DNA of 64,000 nt from Stropharia rugosoannulata (GCA_028532985.1 JANCIK010000002.1:3720001-3784000), one strand, 5' to 3'; counted from the stretch's first letter, positions 13,424 through 26,567 are shown. Notes: a model not told the origin generated them from the sequence alone. A program made the numbers and translations.

Positions 13424-15464
13424 ATGGCCAATGCACACACGCTGATAGATGCATTGACCAAATTTTTAATACCTTTGATTCAAGATACAACGTCGGGTAA
13501 GTAAACGGAGATCAATTTGGACTTGCAAACTAGAATGAAATATGCTTGAAGATAAGACCCGACTTACCGAAACGCCATCCTTTATCTCTACTGGAAACCC
13601 TAACGTATCTCATGTTCCGTCTACAACTGCCTTAACCGAAGAGGCGGCGCAGTTGGTGGATGCACTTCAGAAGTTTGTCAAGACGCTATTTCCTCGTTCG
13701 GTTCTGAATCAGCCAGAAGTTACTGTGAATACCGATAGTCATGATAGCCTTGGGCACATAGACAAGGAAAGGGGCATTGCAAGAAGCAGCTCGAGCTCTC
13801 AACCCCAAGTGGGTCAGGTACGCGACGCTGTACCAGTCCCCGGAAGTCAGGGTGAGCCTGTAGACTCCACCTTAGCAGCACTAGACGACCAGAGGCGAAG
13901 CTTGTTGGAAGAAGCATTGAAAGAAGCACGTCATATCGTGTTCAACAGAATGCCCATCCGCATGTTGACGTTCAATGAAGAAGGTACAGATATTAGACTG
14001 GTTGGAAGGTCTGAGATCTTTCACCACATATCCTCTCAAATAAAGCATAACATCTCCACCCTCGATCTCTCTTCTGGAAGCGACTTGACCTACGATCGCG
14101 ATACCCATCCACACAGTGTCAGCACAATTGTGACTGATCATGCTCGCTATGCCATTTTATCTCACACATGGACTCAAGGAACTCCGGGAGAGCTGACTTA
14201 CGTTGATTGGCAAACAAAGGTACATTCCCGTCAGTCACTCCAGTTTGCAAAGCTCGCCAACTTCTGTCGGATGGCCGCAACTCAGTATGGAATGAACCTT
14301 GCCTGGATGGACACAGTATGCATAAACAAGGACAGTAGCTCCGAGCTTGACGAGTCTATCCGCTCTATGTATAAGTGGTACCAAGGCGCTGAGGTGTGTA
14401 TTGTGTACTTGGCCGAGACATCAGGTGTGGGCGAGATGCACAGCGATACCTGGTTTACGCGCGGCTGGACGCTACAAGAACTTATAGCCCCACGCTGCGT
14501 CAAATTCTACGCTAGTGACTGGACGATGCTCGCGTCGTCACAGACCGATAACGACAAGGTAGATAGGAAAATATTGGCTCAAATAAACCTGGCCACGACG
14601 ATTACTGCCGATGAACTTGCCCCACAGCCGTTAAAGAGGATACCTATCTCACGGAGGATGAGATGGGCAGCGACAAGGCGTGTCACACGGGAAGAAGATA
14701 TTGTATATTCTCTCATGGGAATTTTCGATGTTAGCATCGCGACGGCTTACGGCGAAGGCGTTGATCGGGCCTTTCTACGCCTCGTCCAAGAGATTCTCTC
14801 CATACCAGATGAACACGTTATGGATATCGTTAACTGGGGACAGGGACCTTCCAATCTGCCCGCAAGTCGCACAAGCACTTTAATTCCGACCAGCCCGCAG
14901 GCGTATGCCTATCGCGCAACAGCTAAAATTAAATGGTACCATAACCTTTCTCCAGTCACACTAACTCGAGTTGGACTTTCCGCCTCCATCCTGATAATGC
15001 CCGTCTTATATGAAGAACAGTATCCCGAAAGCATGATAGATGAAACATTTACTCCACAGGGAAGCTTTTATGCTTCAGTTGCGATCGCAAGCGAAAATGC
15101 AACATCAAGAAGCAATGGGACCTATTACAAAATACTGGACTCAAGAGCACTGAATCAGCTAGCCATGGAGCGAAACAAAGGGGAAGTGTTTACGAGTCAC
15201 CGGAGGCCGACTGTCTTCGGAATACTCAACTTCCTGGAAGAACAAACTATAGTCGTGTTACCAGAGCATACTGCTTGCTTTGCCATCAAGCTCAACTTCC
15301 ACCGTAACCATATCAGCTCCTCAAGTCTTTTCAGCGTAACATTATCCAAGCAACCTATTACATTCAATCTTAAAACAATGAGTCCCGAAGCAAAACTGAT
15401 GTACACTGTACCCAAAAACCAGTTGTACAGCCATGGAATGGTGGTTCGAAAAATGCATTTATAG
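13424..15464 (+). CDS. HET-domain protein 1
   Basis: HET domains mediate heterokaryon incompatibility and related immune-like cell death in fungi. The HET core is intact: YAILSHTWTQGTPGELTY, MDTVCINKDSSSELDESIRS, WFTRGWTLQELIAP and RRVTREEDIVYSLMGIFD, followed by AYGEGVDRAFLRLVQEI. A ~200-residue N-terminal region and a ~220-residue C-terminal region are shared with the HET genes at 40.7-42.9 and 43.2-45.4 kb. The largest open frame starts at the ATG at 13542. An upstream ATG at 13424 encodes MANAHTLIDALTKFLIPLIQ, matching the N-terminal module of both paralogues. A 55-nt intron (13497-13551) would join the two in frame, giving about 661 residues; this first intron is inferred. No WD40, ankyrin or NACHT partner domain is present. 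What signal it senses cannot be said. Confidence 0.88.
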
Positions 15465-17359
15465 CATAATTATGTACTAAATAGTCTTAAGCTTAAAAGG
15501 TATAGCCTCAGGCCTCAGAATCTTATTTTGAAGCACAAGGTCTGCAGTGCCTCAGGGTCTGCCGGCGCCGTGGCAATTATCTCCTTTCAGATTCCCACGG
15601 TTGTGTGACCTAAAGCAAGTCCCACTCTCAGTCTCGCACTCACGGCTTTTACCTAAGGAGCCATATGGGTGAGCAGTATCCAAGAAAATGAGCTATGTAA
15701 TTGCTGCAATTATAAGGGCCAGGAAGAGCTTACGCCATAACCGACATTTAAATTTCTTCTGGACTCAGAGTCTGAACTGTGCAGTGGGTCGTACTATCGG
15801 GCAGTGGTTTGATCGCTCGCCGCTCTATGTCAGTCGTTCTTCTCCTAGGGCTACGTCTTCTTTACCCATGGCTGTAGTGGAGCTGCAGAATGTATTTGTT
15901 GAGGGTTTGTTCATTCACAAAAGAACATGCAGGAGTGCTTCTTATAATGTGATCAGGATCTACAACGGCACCCTGGCATAGTGTCCAGTAGTTAGAGCTT
16001 GGGATGTAGACTGGGCAATGTGTAATTTGCTCTTCAAATATATATTAAGATATGTCCACAGAATTGGGTATCCATGTTATACACTTTATGTTTATATTGT
16101 TGGGAAGTGCGTCTTCAAAAATACTATAGGCCGACTCGCAGTCGAAGTCAGCCATAATATGGCGTAATGCTCAATATTTATGCAGAGCTCTGGTCGTTTC
16201 TAACGAAGCCCTATGTACAATGTACTACATGATTATCTCATACTACAAGGTTCACTCTTGAGCTGAACTTTTTACAATATTCAACCATTATGTTTTCACA
16301 CAATTATGCTTTCACACAGTGCTTAAAGTCATGGAGTGGCAATTGAATCACTCGGAAGATCCCAGAAATTACTGACAGCTCGACAAGTTATGGTAAACGG
16401 TATCCACTTATTTATCCGATGTGAACAATTGGTTCGATGTTCTCAGGTTGTCTCGTTACCGCTAACTTTGTTTCCTGCCGTAATCTGAAGAGCCATGAAG
16501 GCTAGTGAAAGCTCGTCACTGCTCTTTATATGTACCTCCTTACGCTGTGTATTAATACAAAGTTTACAAACATTCAGGAAGACTCTCAGGAAGATTACAT
16601 ACTTGTCTCCCGTTGCGTTAATCCACGATATTTTCGCAACTCTAACCGACATATACGATGTCAGGCAGGACCCGCGAACCCCGTTACTATGACCGAGACA
16701 CGGACCTCTTCCACTGCTCTGTCCGTTTATGAGCTTACCCTGCCCCGACAGCCATCCACGTACTGCAACAATATGGCATTCTCGACAGCTCCAGCCTTCA
16801 CCTCAACGATCAACCTAGGCAAGCTGATGCAGCCTGATGTTCTGCCATCTCTCATTGGCGTCTTGTAATGACATGTTCTATGCTGCCGGACTCGATTTCG
16901 AACCTTTGGAAGGTAGACCATACCACTGTCAATTATTAATGACTATGTGGGATAACACGGGAAACTTGTGAGTAATGCGGCTCCGCACGGCCATGCGTAC
17001 CATACTTTTACAGGAATGTGTTTTGAATTATACGCAGGCGTGAACAAGTGCAGACCTCGCATCCTCCGGATAGATAATCGACCCGCTAGGCTTAGCCCCA
17101 GCGTCATCCAGCGCGCGTCATAATTGAATGACGCCGCTTTTTGCGGTGCCGCCGGTGCGAACGGAACTTGAGTCGAGTCGCTTATACAGACAGACAGAAC
17201 CGTCACTGAATGAATGCCATCGGATAATTAACAATCGTGTTTCATTTCTCCCGTAGTGTGTAGTAAATTGCAAGTAGGAATTATATATTGTCAAACGAGC
17301 GTCTGGGTATAGCAGGCTAATGTATAAGGTTATGTATGCAATAATAAATGAACGGTAGG
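15465..17359. other. 1.9-kb stretch without a supported gene
   Basis: This AT-rich intergenic stretch lies between convergent genes. Several open frames of 60-110 codons overlap on both strands (for example 16443-16652 and 16530-16868), but none shows a domain, a family resemblance or splice-linked continuation. I see no repeat or terminal structure. Confidence 0.45.
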
Positions 17360-18652
17360 TTATACCATCGATTTGCTTTTATCCATCGAGGTGGCGTCGC
17401 TTCCGTTATCGACTTCTACGAGATGCGAGACGTTAACCGTCACTGGCATCGATCGGTTTTGAAGATGCAGGCTGTCGCGCCTCCCAGTCCTCGAGGATCC
17501 CTGCATACTTGCAGGTGACATAGTCGTCAATTGCCTCGAGCTTATTCCCAGACTGACACGCAGGATGATGATTGTGAATGTTATCCCAATAAGCGGTGCC
17601 GTCTGCCATAAATATTAGGACTAACGCTGATCATGAAACAGGAGGAGCCGAAGTATACGCACCAGATCTAGAACCGTATATTGCGCGTTAGATCCCAGCT
17701 GGTAGGTAATCATGAGCGAAATAACGGAGCAGGAGTATATGGCGGCAGATTCAATGATGATGATGACTGTGGACTGCCCAACACTCCCGTGGATTGCTGC
17801 TCCTTGCAAAGCCCTTCGGATAGTGTGGATTCTCCATGCGATAGCACAGGTGCAGACAATATTTGTCACGAGAGTCATCGCGATGAAGCTCGTTATCCAC
17901 GGTACAATTGCGGGCAAGAAGACCTCAGCGCCTGGAGCCGCCTGGGAGAAAGCGACAGTCGCTCCAAAACCACCAACTGAATTTCCATCAGTCTCGAGTG
18001 TTATCAAATAAAACTCTGGGACTTACTTGCAGTACCGCACCAGAGCAGGATGGGGAGTGGTACAACCCACCATTTCCGACTGTATACGATAAAGCACCGA
18101 TATATCTAGCAGATCAATTATTTGAGTTCGCGTCCCAAGAATTAATGTGAGGGCGCACTCACCACGAAGCCATCTCCTACGAGGGTGAGTAACACGTATA
18201 TGGCCGTTTTTGCAGCTTGCAATGGATTTGACAAGTTCAGGTAATAATCTTCAGCGCTTCCAGGCGGCCCGTCCACGAAGGCGTCTATCGCGCGAATGAC
18301 ATCCAGAATTAAATGCTGAAATTTCGTAAGTTAGATTCCCATCGCATCTTCTGTCGAGTGCTGGGACTGACCGTTGTAGATATCAACCAAATTGCAATTA
18401 CAGTGAATAGTAACTTGTAATTAACGACAGACCTCTGAATTATGATCACCCAAAGCGCCGCGCAAAAGAGCACAGTGAAAGCGCCTGTAATTACCGAGTC
18501 AGCGTGCTCATATATCAATGCCATGAAGTGAGCGCTTACCATAAAGCAACGATTCTAGCACCAGCGCCAGAAACTAACGCCTAATAAGAAATTGGTCTTG
18601 GGCGGTGATGTAAACGACGTACATTTGCCTTGGGGAGGGATATCGCAGACAT
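17360..18652 (-). CDS. Multi-pass membrane protein, copy A
   Basis: The start at 18652 gives MSAISLPKAN followed by a GTACGT donor. The stop ends in SMDKSKSMV at 17360. Exons encode hydrophobic helices including GAFTVLFCAALWVIIIQRS, LFTVIAIWLISTTV, EVFLPAIVPWITSFIAM and IESAAIYSCSVISLMITYQ, about seven in total. The paralogue at 30469-31811 shares the exon order, the first ten codons and the Ser/Asp C-terminus. The family looks like the uncharacterised seven-helix proteins common in mushroom-forming fungi. No enzymatic or transporter motif is visible. Function is unknown; a receptor-like role would be speculation. Together with its paralogue it brackets the ligase-P450-hydrolase-transporter block in inverted orientation. 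Confidence 0.8.
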
Positions 18653-19786
18653 TATGGAGGGGCAAGGAGACTGGCAACCTTTGCTTGGCTAAAATAAGGC
18701 GCAGATAACCGTGACTTGCATATGGAGCCATTCAGAATCTGACAAATACCCCATTTGTACTACCGTGAAACCTGAGGCACCTGGGAATAACAGGTCTGTA
18801 TGTACGAGTTTACACTGGCAACAGCTCCAACTCTCCGTGATTATATGTAGAGAGATCAATCAATGCAACTTCTTTCTGAAGAAATTTGAAGTCAATCATA
18901 TGAGCGTTTGACTGTGCCAAGCCTGGCTTTTTCCAGATATTCCGCAACTGTTCAACCTGCGAAAAGTTGATCAGTATGCATGATTGAGTTTTGGATGACT
19001 GTTTGAACCCAAAGTCCGAGCTCCTCTCGAGCCTTGACTTGAAAGTAGTGAGTCCCCTAATTTATTTTGCGTGATGCACCAATCCTTTATGTAAGTCACA
19101 GTCACCACAACTACATATTCTATTAGGTTCCATTCTATTCCTGCTGAATAAATTACGGAAATAACATATCGTCAGGAATCAGGAAAGAAGCACGTTGTTC
19201 GAGGCTTTCCCAGCATCACAGGGTCCCAAATCTTTGCTTCTTAGAGTCTATTTATGTTCAAGGCTGGAAACCGGGCCTAATAAGCTCTAATAAGCCTTTG
19301 TGATTCGACAATGGTACGGAGAATTTGCTCCTCTTGTACTAGTGCAATTTACGCTACGTGTTTTGTACCTCATGATGCTATATGAACTTCTCATACAACG
19401 TCTGGGACACTTTGCTCATTTCAGCCAATAATCCAGCGACTTGAGGACTCACAATTCACAAATGTGCCCAAGATGCTGCAACTAATTTGATTCAAAGGCA
19501 TGTAGAAATGGCATCAGCTGTTAGTAATTCTCCGTACATTCTTGATGTTCTCTCGTGTCATAATGTGATGTTGTCCATGGAGATGAGCCTGGGTCAGAAA
19601 TTATTGGATCGGAGTCAGGAAGAAAGCATTTCGCATTGTTTCATGTGAATCTGTTCTAAATATAACCGTGATAGATCTGTATCTATATTTAGCCGACCCT
19701 GTAATGATCACGTTTCTTGGGCCCAAGAACCAATGTAAGTTATCATCTGCACTGCGAACTTCCGGATTCGTTGACCGTACAGCAGT
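18653..19786. other. Intergenic upstream of the ligase gene
   Basis: This 1.1-kb AT-rich gap lies between two divergent genes, so both promoters should be here. Nothing with a recognisable domain was found, only frames shorter than 70 codons. Confidence 0.45.
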
Positions 19787-22454
19787 ATGCTCTTTCACTC
19801 AATCGCAGGACCGCTACCTCAGATACCAGATGACCTGACTATACCTCAGTTCATCTTGGACAGTCATCACGAACTACGACCAGAACGCCCAGAGAATGTG
19901 CCGTGGCTCATAGCCGACAAGTCGGGCAGAGCGCTTGGTCTGGAAGAGGTGCGTACCCGAGTACCATGACTAGTGCGTCCGTTCACGAAGCGCTTTCTTC
20001 TCTCTTTCCAGCTCCAGACACGCACCAACGGACTTGCGGTTGGCCTTCGTGATCAGTTCAACATAGGTGAGCTTGGGCCAGTTGATTAGCATGTACCACT
20101 TCTCATGGAAAACCGTTACCAGGCCAGAATGACCCTGGTACGTTCTCAAATGACTTCATAATACAGAATTAGCTCATGCTGAATCTTTGCAAGTTTTATT
20201 TTTTAGCAGCAACCACATCGGTAGGAATATCTCTATTGCACTTAGAACGCGCAGTGACACTATCGTTAACAGACTACGCGGTATGCATGTGGGCCGTCCA
20301 CCGACTTCTGGGAATAGTGACGTGAGTGGCGTCAATTATTCGCACACCAGACACATCTGACATGCATTACAGGCCTTGCAACCCGTCACTCACTGTCCCA
20401 GAACTTACACAGACGCTCAAGTTATCGAAGGCGAAGCTGATAATCACACATGTCGACGGTTTGGAGGTTGTATCTGCTGCTGCGCAGAACCTCAATATTC
20501 CAGCAAGCCGTATTCTTGTGCTTCAAGACCAAGATGAAGTCAATCCGCCCAAGTCGCATTTCGGCAAATCTAAAGCGGTCGAACGCGTTATACATGAGGG
20601 CATGAAGACTGGAAAGACTGTCAAAGGAAGGAAGCTTGGGAAGGGTGAAGCCAAGACGCAAGTGGCGTTTTACAGCTCTTCTAGCGGGACAACTGGGCCA
20701 CCTAAGGTGACGTATAGCATACGAGAACTTCGTGTCGCGTAGATTTCTGACGATGCTCACTTACTATGTAGATGGTCCAAATATCTCACTACGCCTTCAT
20801 TGCCGACATCCTGCTTACCGCAGCATTGAATAAAGTCGGAAGCGGGTCACCCAAATACATCCCTGGCGATAGATGTCTCGGGGTGCTTCCTTTCTATCGT
20901 GAGTTCTTCTTTATGTATTATTTCATAGCAGATCCAGGCTCATTAGTAATTACAGACATCTATGGACTCATGCTCATAGTAAGAGTATTCTGCTTTGTTT
21001 TATAACACTAAAAAAACTAAAGCATATCTCAAGCTTCACTTCAATTTCTTTTCGGCAGTAAGCTTTCCGCCGTATGATTTTGAATTAATTTTGAGATAAT
21101 TTCTTCAGATCTCCGTTGTCGTGGTGCCGAAATTTAACTTCGCGGATATGCTCAAAAGCATAGACAAGTACAAGATCAACTCCCTGATGGTCGTTCCCCC
21201 TCAGGTGGTACTCCTCAGCAAGGTATTGCCCCAAATTATTATGTTTTCCGAGCGAAGATAATAATCTGCATTACAGGAACCTATAGTAAAAAATTACGAC
21301 CTATCGCATGTACGAGTCGTCCTGTGTGCGGCTGCTCCATTGCCCGGTAAGCTATTTTTTCTCGTGATGAATTACTCATCCTCAATGGAAGAGCGCTGCA
21401 ATAGGAGAGCTTTACGACCAACTGATCAAGTTGGTACCTCAAGCTTACATTGGACAGGCGTACGGTATGTCCTTCAAACTAATGGATCACTTGCAAGTTC
21501 TGACTCTACAAAAGGCTCTACTGAAGCGACAGGCGTGGTGTCGATGTCCCCTGTTCATGAGAAACATGGCAGATATGGAGGTATCCTCGCCCCGGGGATC
21601 CAAGGCCGAGTCATCAGAGCCGATGGAGCTTCTGTTGGTTATGATGAAGAAGGTGAACTTCATATCAGAACTCCTGCTGCTGCAATGGGCTACCTTGATA
21701 ACGAGGCGGCGTACGTCATTTTCTCTCGGTCGCTTTATCAGTTTTCTGAAGTATACTTCTCGTTCGCAGGACTCGCGAAACCTTCTTGGAAGACTCGTAA
21801 GTGCCCCATTCTTTCTTTTTTCCAAAGGGGGAATTTGACAACTATTTTCGAAGGTGGATGAGGACAGGCGATCTCGTCAAAATAGACAAGAATGAGGAAA
21901 TTATTGTGGTCGACCGTATCAAAGTAAGTCCACTCATCAATAGAATGTTCTGGGTTATGCTAAAATATTCTCTTTTAGGAAATGATCAAGGTGAGAAGCA
22001 TAGACGATCTTCTCTTCAAACAACGTTAACCGCGCACTTTTTCGTTTTGATGTCATTATAGGTCCGTGGCTTCCAGGTCGCCCCAGCTGAACTGGAGGGC
22101 TGCCTTCTCGACCACCCTCTAGTTGCAGACGCTTGCGTCGTCGGCATGCCTCACACATTTAGTGGAGAGGTCCCTCTAGCGTTCGTGTCTCTCACCGCAG
22201 AAGGTCTGAAACTGGCGCCGGGAGAGGTAAAAACATCGATTCACAAGGTAACTCCTTGCCAAGCCCGAGTCATCAGCGAGTACTGATGTGTTCTATTTTT
22301 AACTCAGCATGTTGCTGCGAACAAAGCCCCGTTCAAGCACTTGCACCATATTGAGATCATTGAAGTGATACCAAAAACCCCTAGCGGGAAGCTCCTCAGG
22401 CGTGATCTACGCGAAAAGGGCCGCAGCTTGGCGACCACCTTTGCCAAACTGTAG
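19787..22454 (+). CDS. AMP-dependent acyl-CoA synthetase / 4-coumarate-CoA-ligase-like enzyme
   Basis: Adenylate-forming enzymes of this type activate a carboxylic acid with ATP and pass it to CoA. The start at 19787 gives MLFHSIAGPLPQIPDDLT. About ten introns follow; those checked keep the frame. One example is the join SNHID|YAVCMWAVHRLLGIV|TPCNPSLTVPEL across 20.2-20.4 kb. Core motifs are present: the P-loop-like FYSSSSGTTGPPK near 20.7 kb, GVLPFYHIYGLMLI, AYGSTEATGVVSM (the YGxTE motif), WMRTGDLVKIDKNEEIIVVDR and the C-terminal PKTPSGKLLRRDL with its catalytic lysine. It ends AKL, a peroxisomal targeting signal type 1-like tripeptide, which suggests peroxisomal location. The gene sits 560 bases upstream of a P450 on the same strand. 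The substrate is unknown; phenylpropanoid, fatty or polyketide acids are all possible. Confidence 0.9.
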
Positions 22455-23014
22455 GGTTTCGACTGCGATACGCTGTAACCGATTGTTGTCCGTAGATATA
22501 GTCTAACACATATGGTCAATTGCGAAAAAGGACGGCTATACATAAGTGTGAGTGACACGTAACTCAGAACAATGAACCTTGATACGTTCAATTTATAGCC
22601 ACATACAACGAAAATACCTCTACTTCCTTCATTGCGGCGTGAGGTACAAAATTAAGAATAGCTACTACGTCCATAGTACCGGGTAATGCAAAGCAAACGA
22701 AGGTTCTACAAGAAAAAATGCATTTGAAATCCCCAGTTGTGCATATCAAGATCAGGAAAGTCGAAGCGTGACTCCCGCTGCCTGTACCTTCGAGGCGAGA
22801 CTGGAATTGTGGAACGCCACGTTGATATGTCACAGTTCAGCTATGTCAAATTCGTTGTATATTATCCGATCCGCTCGAGCACACTTCATAGGGTGGTGAA
22901 AGAAGGTAGTGTTATATATTGATTGAAGCTGTGGTACTAGCTCCAAACCTCCCCCCTCCACTCCTCTACATAATCTCTGTGTCTGGGAAGTCGTATCAAT
23001 TTTCCTCTCGCACA
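22455..23014. promoter_or_regulatory. Intergenic between ligase and P450
   Basis: This 560-base spacer carries the ligase terminator region and the P450 promoter. A GTTATATATTG stretch at 22910-22920 lies about 95 bases before the P450 ATG and could act as a TATA element. A C/T-rich run follows at 22945-22975. Confidence 0.4.
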
Positions 23015-25147
23015 ATGGCTCACCCTTGGAGCATCGCGTCAATGAGTCTCTTGGTACTGGCCTGCTTGTACAGATATCTGCGGCATAAACAAATGAAGTC
23101 CCTTAGCCTACCACCACTGGTTGAGCTGTCGGTAAGCATATAACGGTTGGGTTTGTTTTAAATCTTGCAAGGTGATCATCATTCTGCTCACAGGAGAAAG
23201 AGATCTTTTGCAACCCTCGACAAGCTTACGAGAAAGCTTTGCAAGATAACGGAAGTATTGTTCGTGTACTCCGTAAGAATCGAGTGAGGACAGCACTGTT
23301 TATATTACCGAACATTTCTATTGACATCAGTCTTCGTTTAATTCTAGATGGAGTACATTGTAGACCAAACGTTAGTCTCGGAAGTACTGACCAATGATGT
23401 CGACTTCAGCTTCGAGAAAGGAACGCTAATGGTCCGCAAATTAATCCATCTTATAACTTAAGCACTTAAGCGTTTTTTAGGCGCTGAACTTGGGCTTTCT
23501 TCTCAACTTCCCTCGTAGCTTTATTCGTGCACTGGACACACTAGTGCATGAGGTTATTATTCAAGACATCGAAAGCTCAGTCGCTAGCGGTGCGCAGTCT
23601 TGCATATTTTCATTATAATTAGCCGATTCTCATCTACATTTGTATCATTCCAGTTTCTCCTGTTTTTGAAAGTCGAGTACAGGAGCTCAACAATACGATA
23701 CGCGCCACACATCCACCAACGCCCGTGGACGTCGCACATATGGTCCACGAAACCATGGCGGAGGCAATGCTTACACTGATACTAGGAAAGGTCCGTACGT
23801 CCTTAGCCTTCTATACATGGACATCATAGACCGTGAACATCACCAGGAGTACACATCTAAGCAAAGCATAGAGGCCGTACATCATATTGCCGTGGAAGTC
23901 GCTACGCTTACGGGCATTTTTGAAAATCTAAGCCCATGGGCACGCGCATTTCCTAGTACGTGGAGGGCAATCAACTGGTATGAGACTCCGTTGATGAAGG
24001 CTCGATGTTATTCTCATGAGTCGCAGGATCAAAGTGATGCTCTTCTCCATTCCATACTATTTTATCTTCGGAATAGGTACCCGCACGTTCAAACAGTTGT
24101 CACAACTGGATTTGAAGTCTGGCAAGAGCGGTAAAAGTGGCCGGGTATGTGGCCTCCATCCATCATACATAGAGAGGTAGCTATTTACATCATATCAAGG
24201 GGTTGTCTGTGCTCTTCTCGTATGCACAAAGATACGCAAATGCCGAAACTGGACATATATTTGTTATCGATCGCCTCTGGATCCTAACTATCCTCCTCGG
24301 GTCTGTAGCAATATCCTTTCAACGGTATGATATTTGAAGTTAACTTATAGCAACTGGCAGATTGATTTTTGCTTCAGTACATCAAACGTGCGTTCCAAGT
24401 CTATTTGCGATGGATGTCACTAATTTGACACGTATCTATTTATAGAGCCGTAGTAATGATATGGGTTATCCTTGAGATTGCAAAACGACCAGAACAGGTT
24501 CATACTCTTCGAGAAGAGATTGTCCCAGAGACGGGCGCTGATGGGCGTCAACATTTGACATATGCCTCACTGCGGCACGCAGAGCGACTGGATTCGTTCA
24601 TCCGGGAAGTGATGCGCACGAAAGGAGACACGTTGAGCACAGTCAGGCAAACTACCCGAGTCGTCAAGCTCGGCGGTTACGATATACCTTCAGGTTAGAC
24701 TCACAAGTAATCATGGTGATCTTCATGCTCTGACACGAGCTCCTAGGCTCTTTCATTATTCCATTGGCTACTCTATCGCACATGAGCACGGAGTATCACG
24801 GCCCTGATGCCGGTGAGTTCGTGGCCGATAGATGGGTGGGTCGTGGAAAGCCTGCTGTTATGGTTAGCCCCAGCTACTGGCCCTTTGGATTAGGCCGTTG
24901 GGCCTGTCCTGGGAGAGTTCTTGCCGTGGCAGGTGCGTTTTATTTCTTGCATGTTGCAAATGGATCATTGCGAGCTAACGCGCTGATATTTCTCTAAGAA
25001 ATAAAACTGGCAGTAATGCTTCTGATAAGCAACTTCACTCCCAGGCTCGTGGAAGACAACTACGAAGTGGTGGATCCACTCAACGTGACATCCGTGGCGC
25101 CCCATGGGCATATATTATTCACACCGCATGACTTAGATGACCAGTGA
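23015..25147 (+). CDS. Cytochrome P450 monooxygenase
   Basis: This is a heme-thiolate oxygenase, probably ER-anchored: the start at 23015 gives a short leader and the membrane helix IASMSLLVLACLYRYL. Exons then encode MEYIVDQTLVSEVLTNDVDF, NLGFLLNFPRSFIRALD and DVAHMVHETMAEAMLTLILG. Splicing at about 24349, and at 24389 to 24445, gives an I-helix LIFASVHQTAVVMIWVILEI. The K-helix ExxR is in FIREVMR. The heme site FGLGRWACPGRVLA carries the cysteine ligand. It ends FTPHDLDDQ. The VHQT I-helix resembles fungal P450s related to ent-kaurene oxidase and GA14 synthase (usual form IHTT), although substrate cannot be deduced. I could not confidently splice 24000-24340, so a defect there is not excluded. 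The neighbouring ligase, hydrolase and transporter suggest tailoring of a shared product. Confidence 0.85.
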
Positions 25148-25390
25148 GGAGAAGAAGTGTTTTTATCTAGAGTACCGAGTTCCCCGTCGTAGTAGACCTT
25201 CTATGTATCAGCGTATATACTAAGTATGTTATAGAAATAGATCTCATCGAGTTGGATGCGCGAGCGTTTTATTCAAGTTTTATTCAACCTCTTGATAGAA
25301 CTACTTGAAAGATAACGACGCACGATCAGAAGGTAGTCAATGTGTTTGGCTCTCTAATTTGGTGTAAGCGAGATTACTGCCACTCTATCT

Positions 25391-26567
25391 CTATAAGCGA
25401 GCTCTGCTAGGCTGTTCTACTATGTACCCTTCCTGTAGACCTCTAATGAGTCCATCGCTCTCTAGAATGTCGTAATGCCCCGCGTCAAGTATGGTTACTT
25501 TTGCGTTCGGATATGAGCCATAGATGTTCCACTCTGCTGGAGGATAATTGTCTGGCTTGTACGTGCCGAGCATGCCATATGTGCCCAAATAAGCGCTCAC
25601 CGGCGCTCGTACCATTTTCAGCCAATCCTCCATAAAGCCCATTCCGCCCTCGTCTCCTTTTCCGTGTCGAACAGCCTCGTCATGCAAGGAGAGCATGAAG
25701 TCAAATATTTGATTCAAGAATTTGTCGAGCACGGTCTTGGATTGCGTCATGAACGGGGAGATAGGCAAGCCCTGGTACGCTGCTTTCAATTCCTCGGCCA
25801 TTTTGTGTCGCTTAGCGTCCTTTCCTTTCTTGTCGCGATGCGTCATGGCGGCAAGATTGTTGACGCACGCTTCAATGAATTCCTGACGCGCGTGTGGATT
25901 ATTTATTCTGACCTTGGAGAGGTCTACGCCGAGGACGGGTGTGATAAACGTAGTTGGGAAATGTTCAATGAAGATGAGCTGCTCGACTGTATCTCCATTG
26001 TCCTCTAGATATCTGACCACCGCTACCCCAATCAAACTGCTCGCCGAGAACGCTGATATGCGGTAAGGGCCTTTCGGCTGTTCCTCCTGGAATCGGGAGT
26101 CATGTCAGTTCACTAATCAATATATGAGCTATCCCGTATTACCTTAATTGCCTTATAGTAGTAGTGTGCCTGGGCTGATAATGAATGAAGGGGTGTTTCT
26201 GGAGTAACTTGTATAGCCCATATTGGAGTTACGAACTTCTTCTGCAACGTCGTGAACGCATGGATTGATCCATAACCGCCTAAGGAGATGATTGTGAGCC
26301 AATTACCGTGTTAAATGTACTGCCACTGGCTCTGCATACCGTGAATAATTATTAACGGTGTTCCTTTTCCTTCTCGCAACTTGACGATTGTATTTCTTGT
26401 TGAGAAATTTGATTCATTATACGCATTGTTTCCCGGGATTATGATACGTGGGGAGGTTGTCTCTTGTCTTATGAGACTTCAAAAATCTGTGGATAGAAAA
26501 ACAGGGGATATAGTACTTACCGTGACCGTTGTCTGGCTTTGCGGTTAGCTCCACTATGTGAATTCAT
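25391..26567 (-). CDS. Thioesterase-fold alpha/beta hydrolase
   Basis: The product resembles stand-alone versions of the thioesterase domain of fatty-acid, polyketide and NRPS-like synthases. In order: TPLIIIHGGYGSIHAFTTLQ (oxyanion region), FVTPIWAIQVTPETPLHSLS, GPYRISAFSASSLIG, LIFIEHFPTTFITPVLGVD, and VTILDAGHYDILES with the likely catalytic His. Introns join IIIHG|GYGSIH and YYYKAIK|EEQPKG in frame. The usual GYSFGG nucleophile elbow reads AFSASS, so Ser is kept but both flanking glycines are replaced. The best start is the ATG at 26567, spliced from ...ACG|gtaagt to ...gaag|TCTCATAAG; that first intron is a proposal. The open frame is secure from 26478 downward. It converges with the P450 and could release or edit a CoA- or enzyme-bound acyl intermediate. 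This is inference from position. Confidence 0.75.

Noticed and set aside
16530..16868. 112-codon plus-strand frame
   Set aside because: No homology recognised and overlapped by equally long frames on the other strand.
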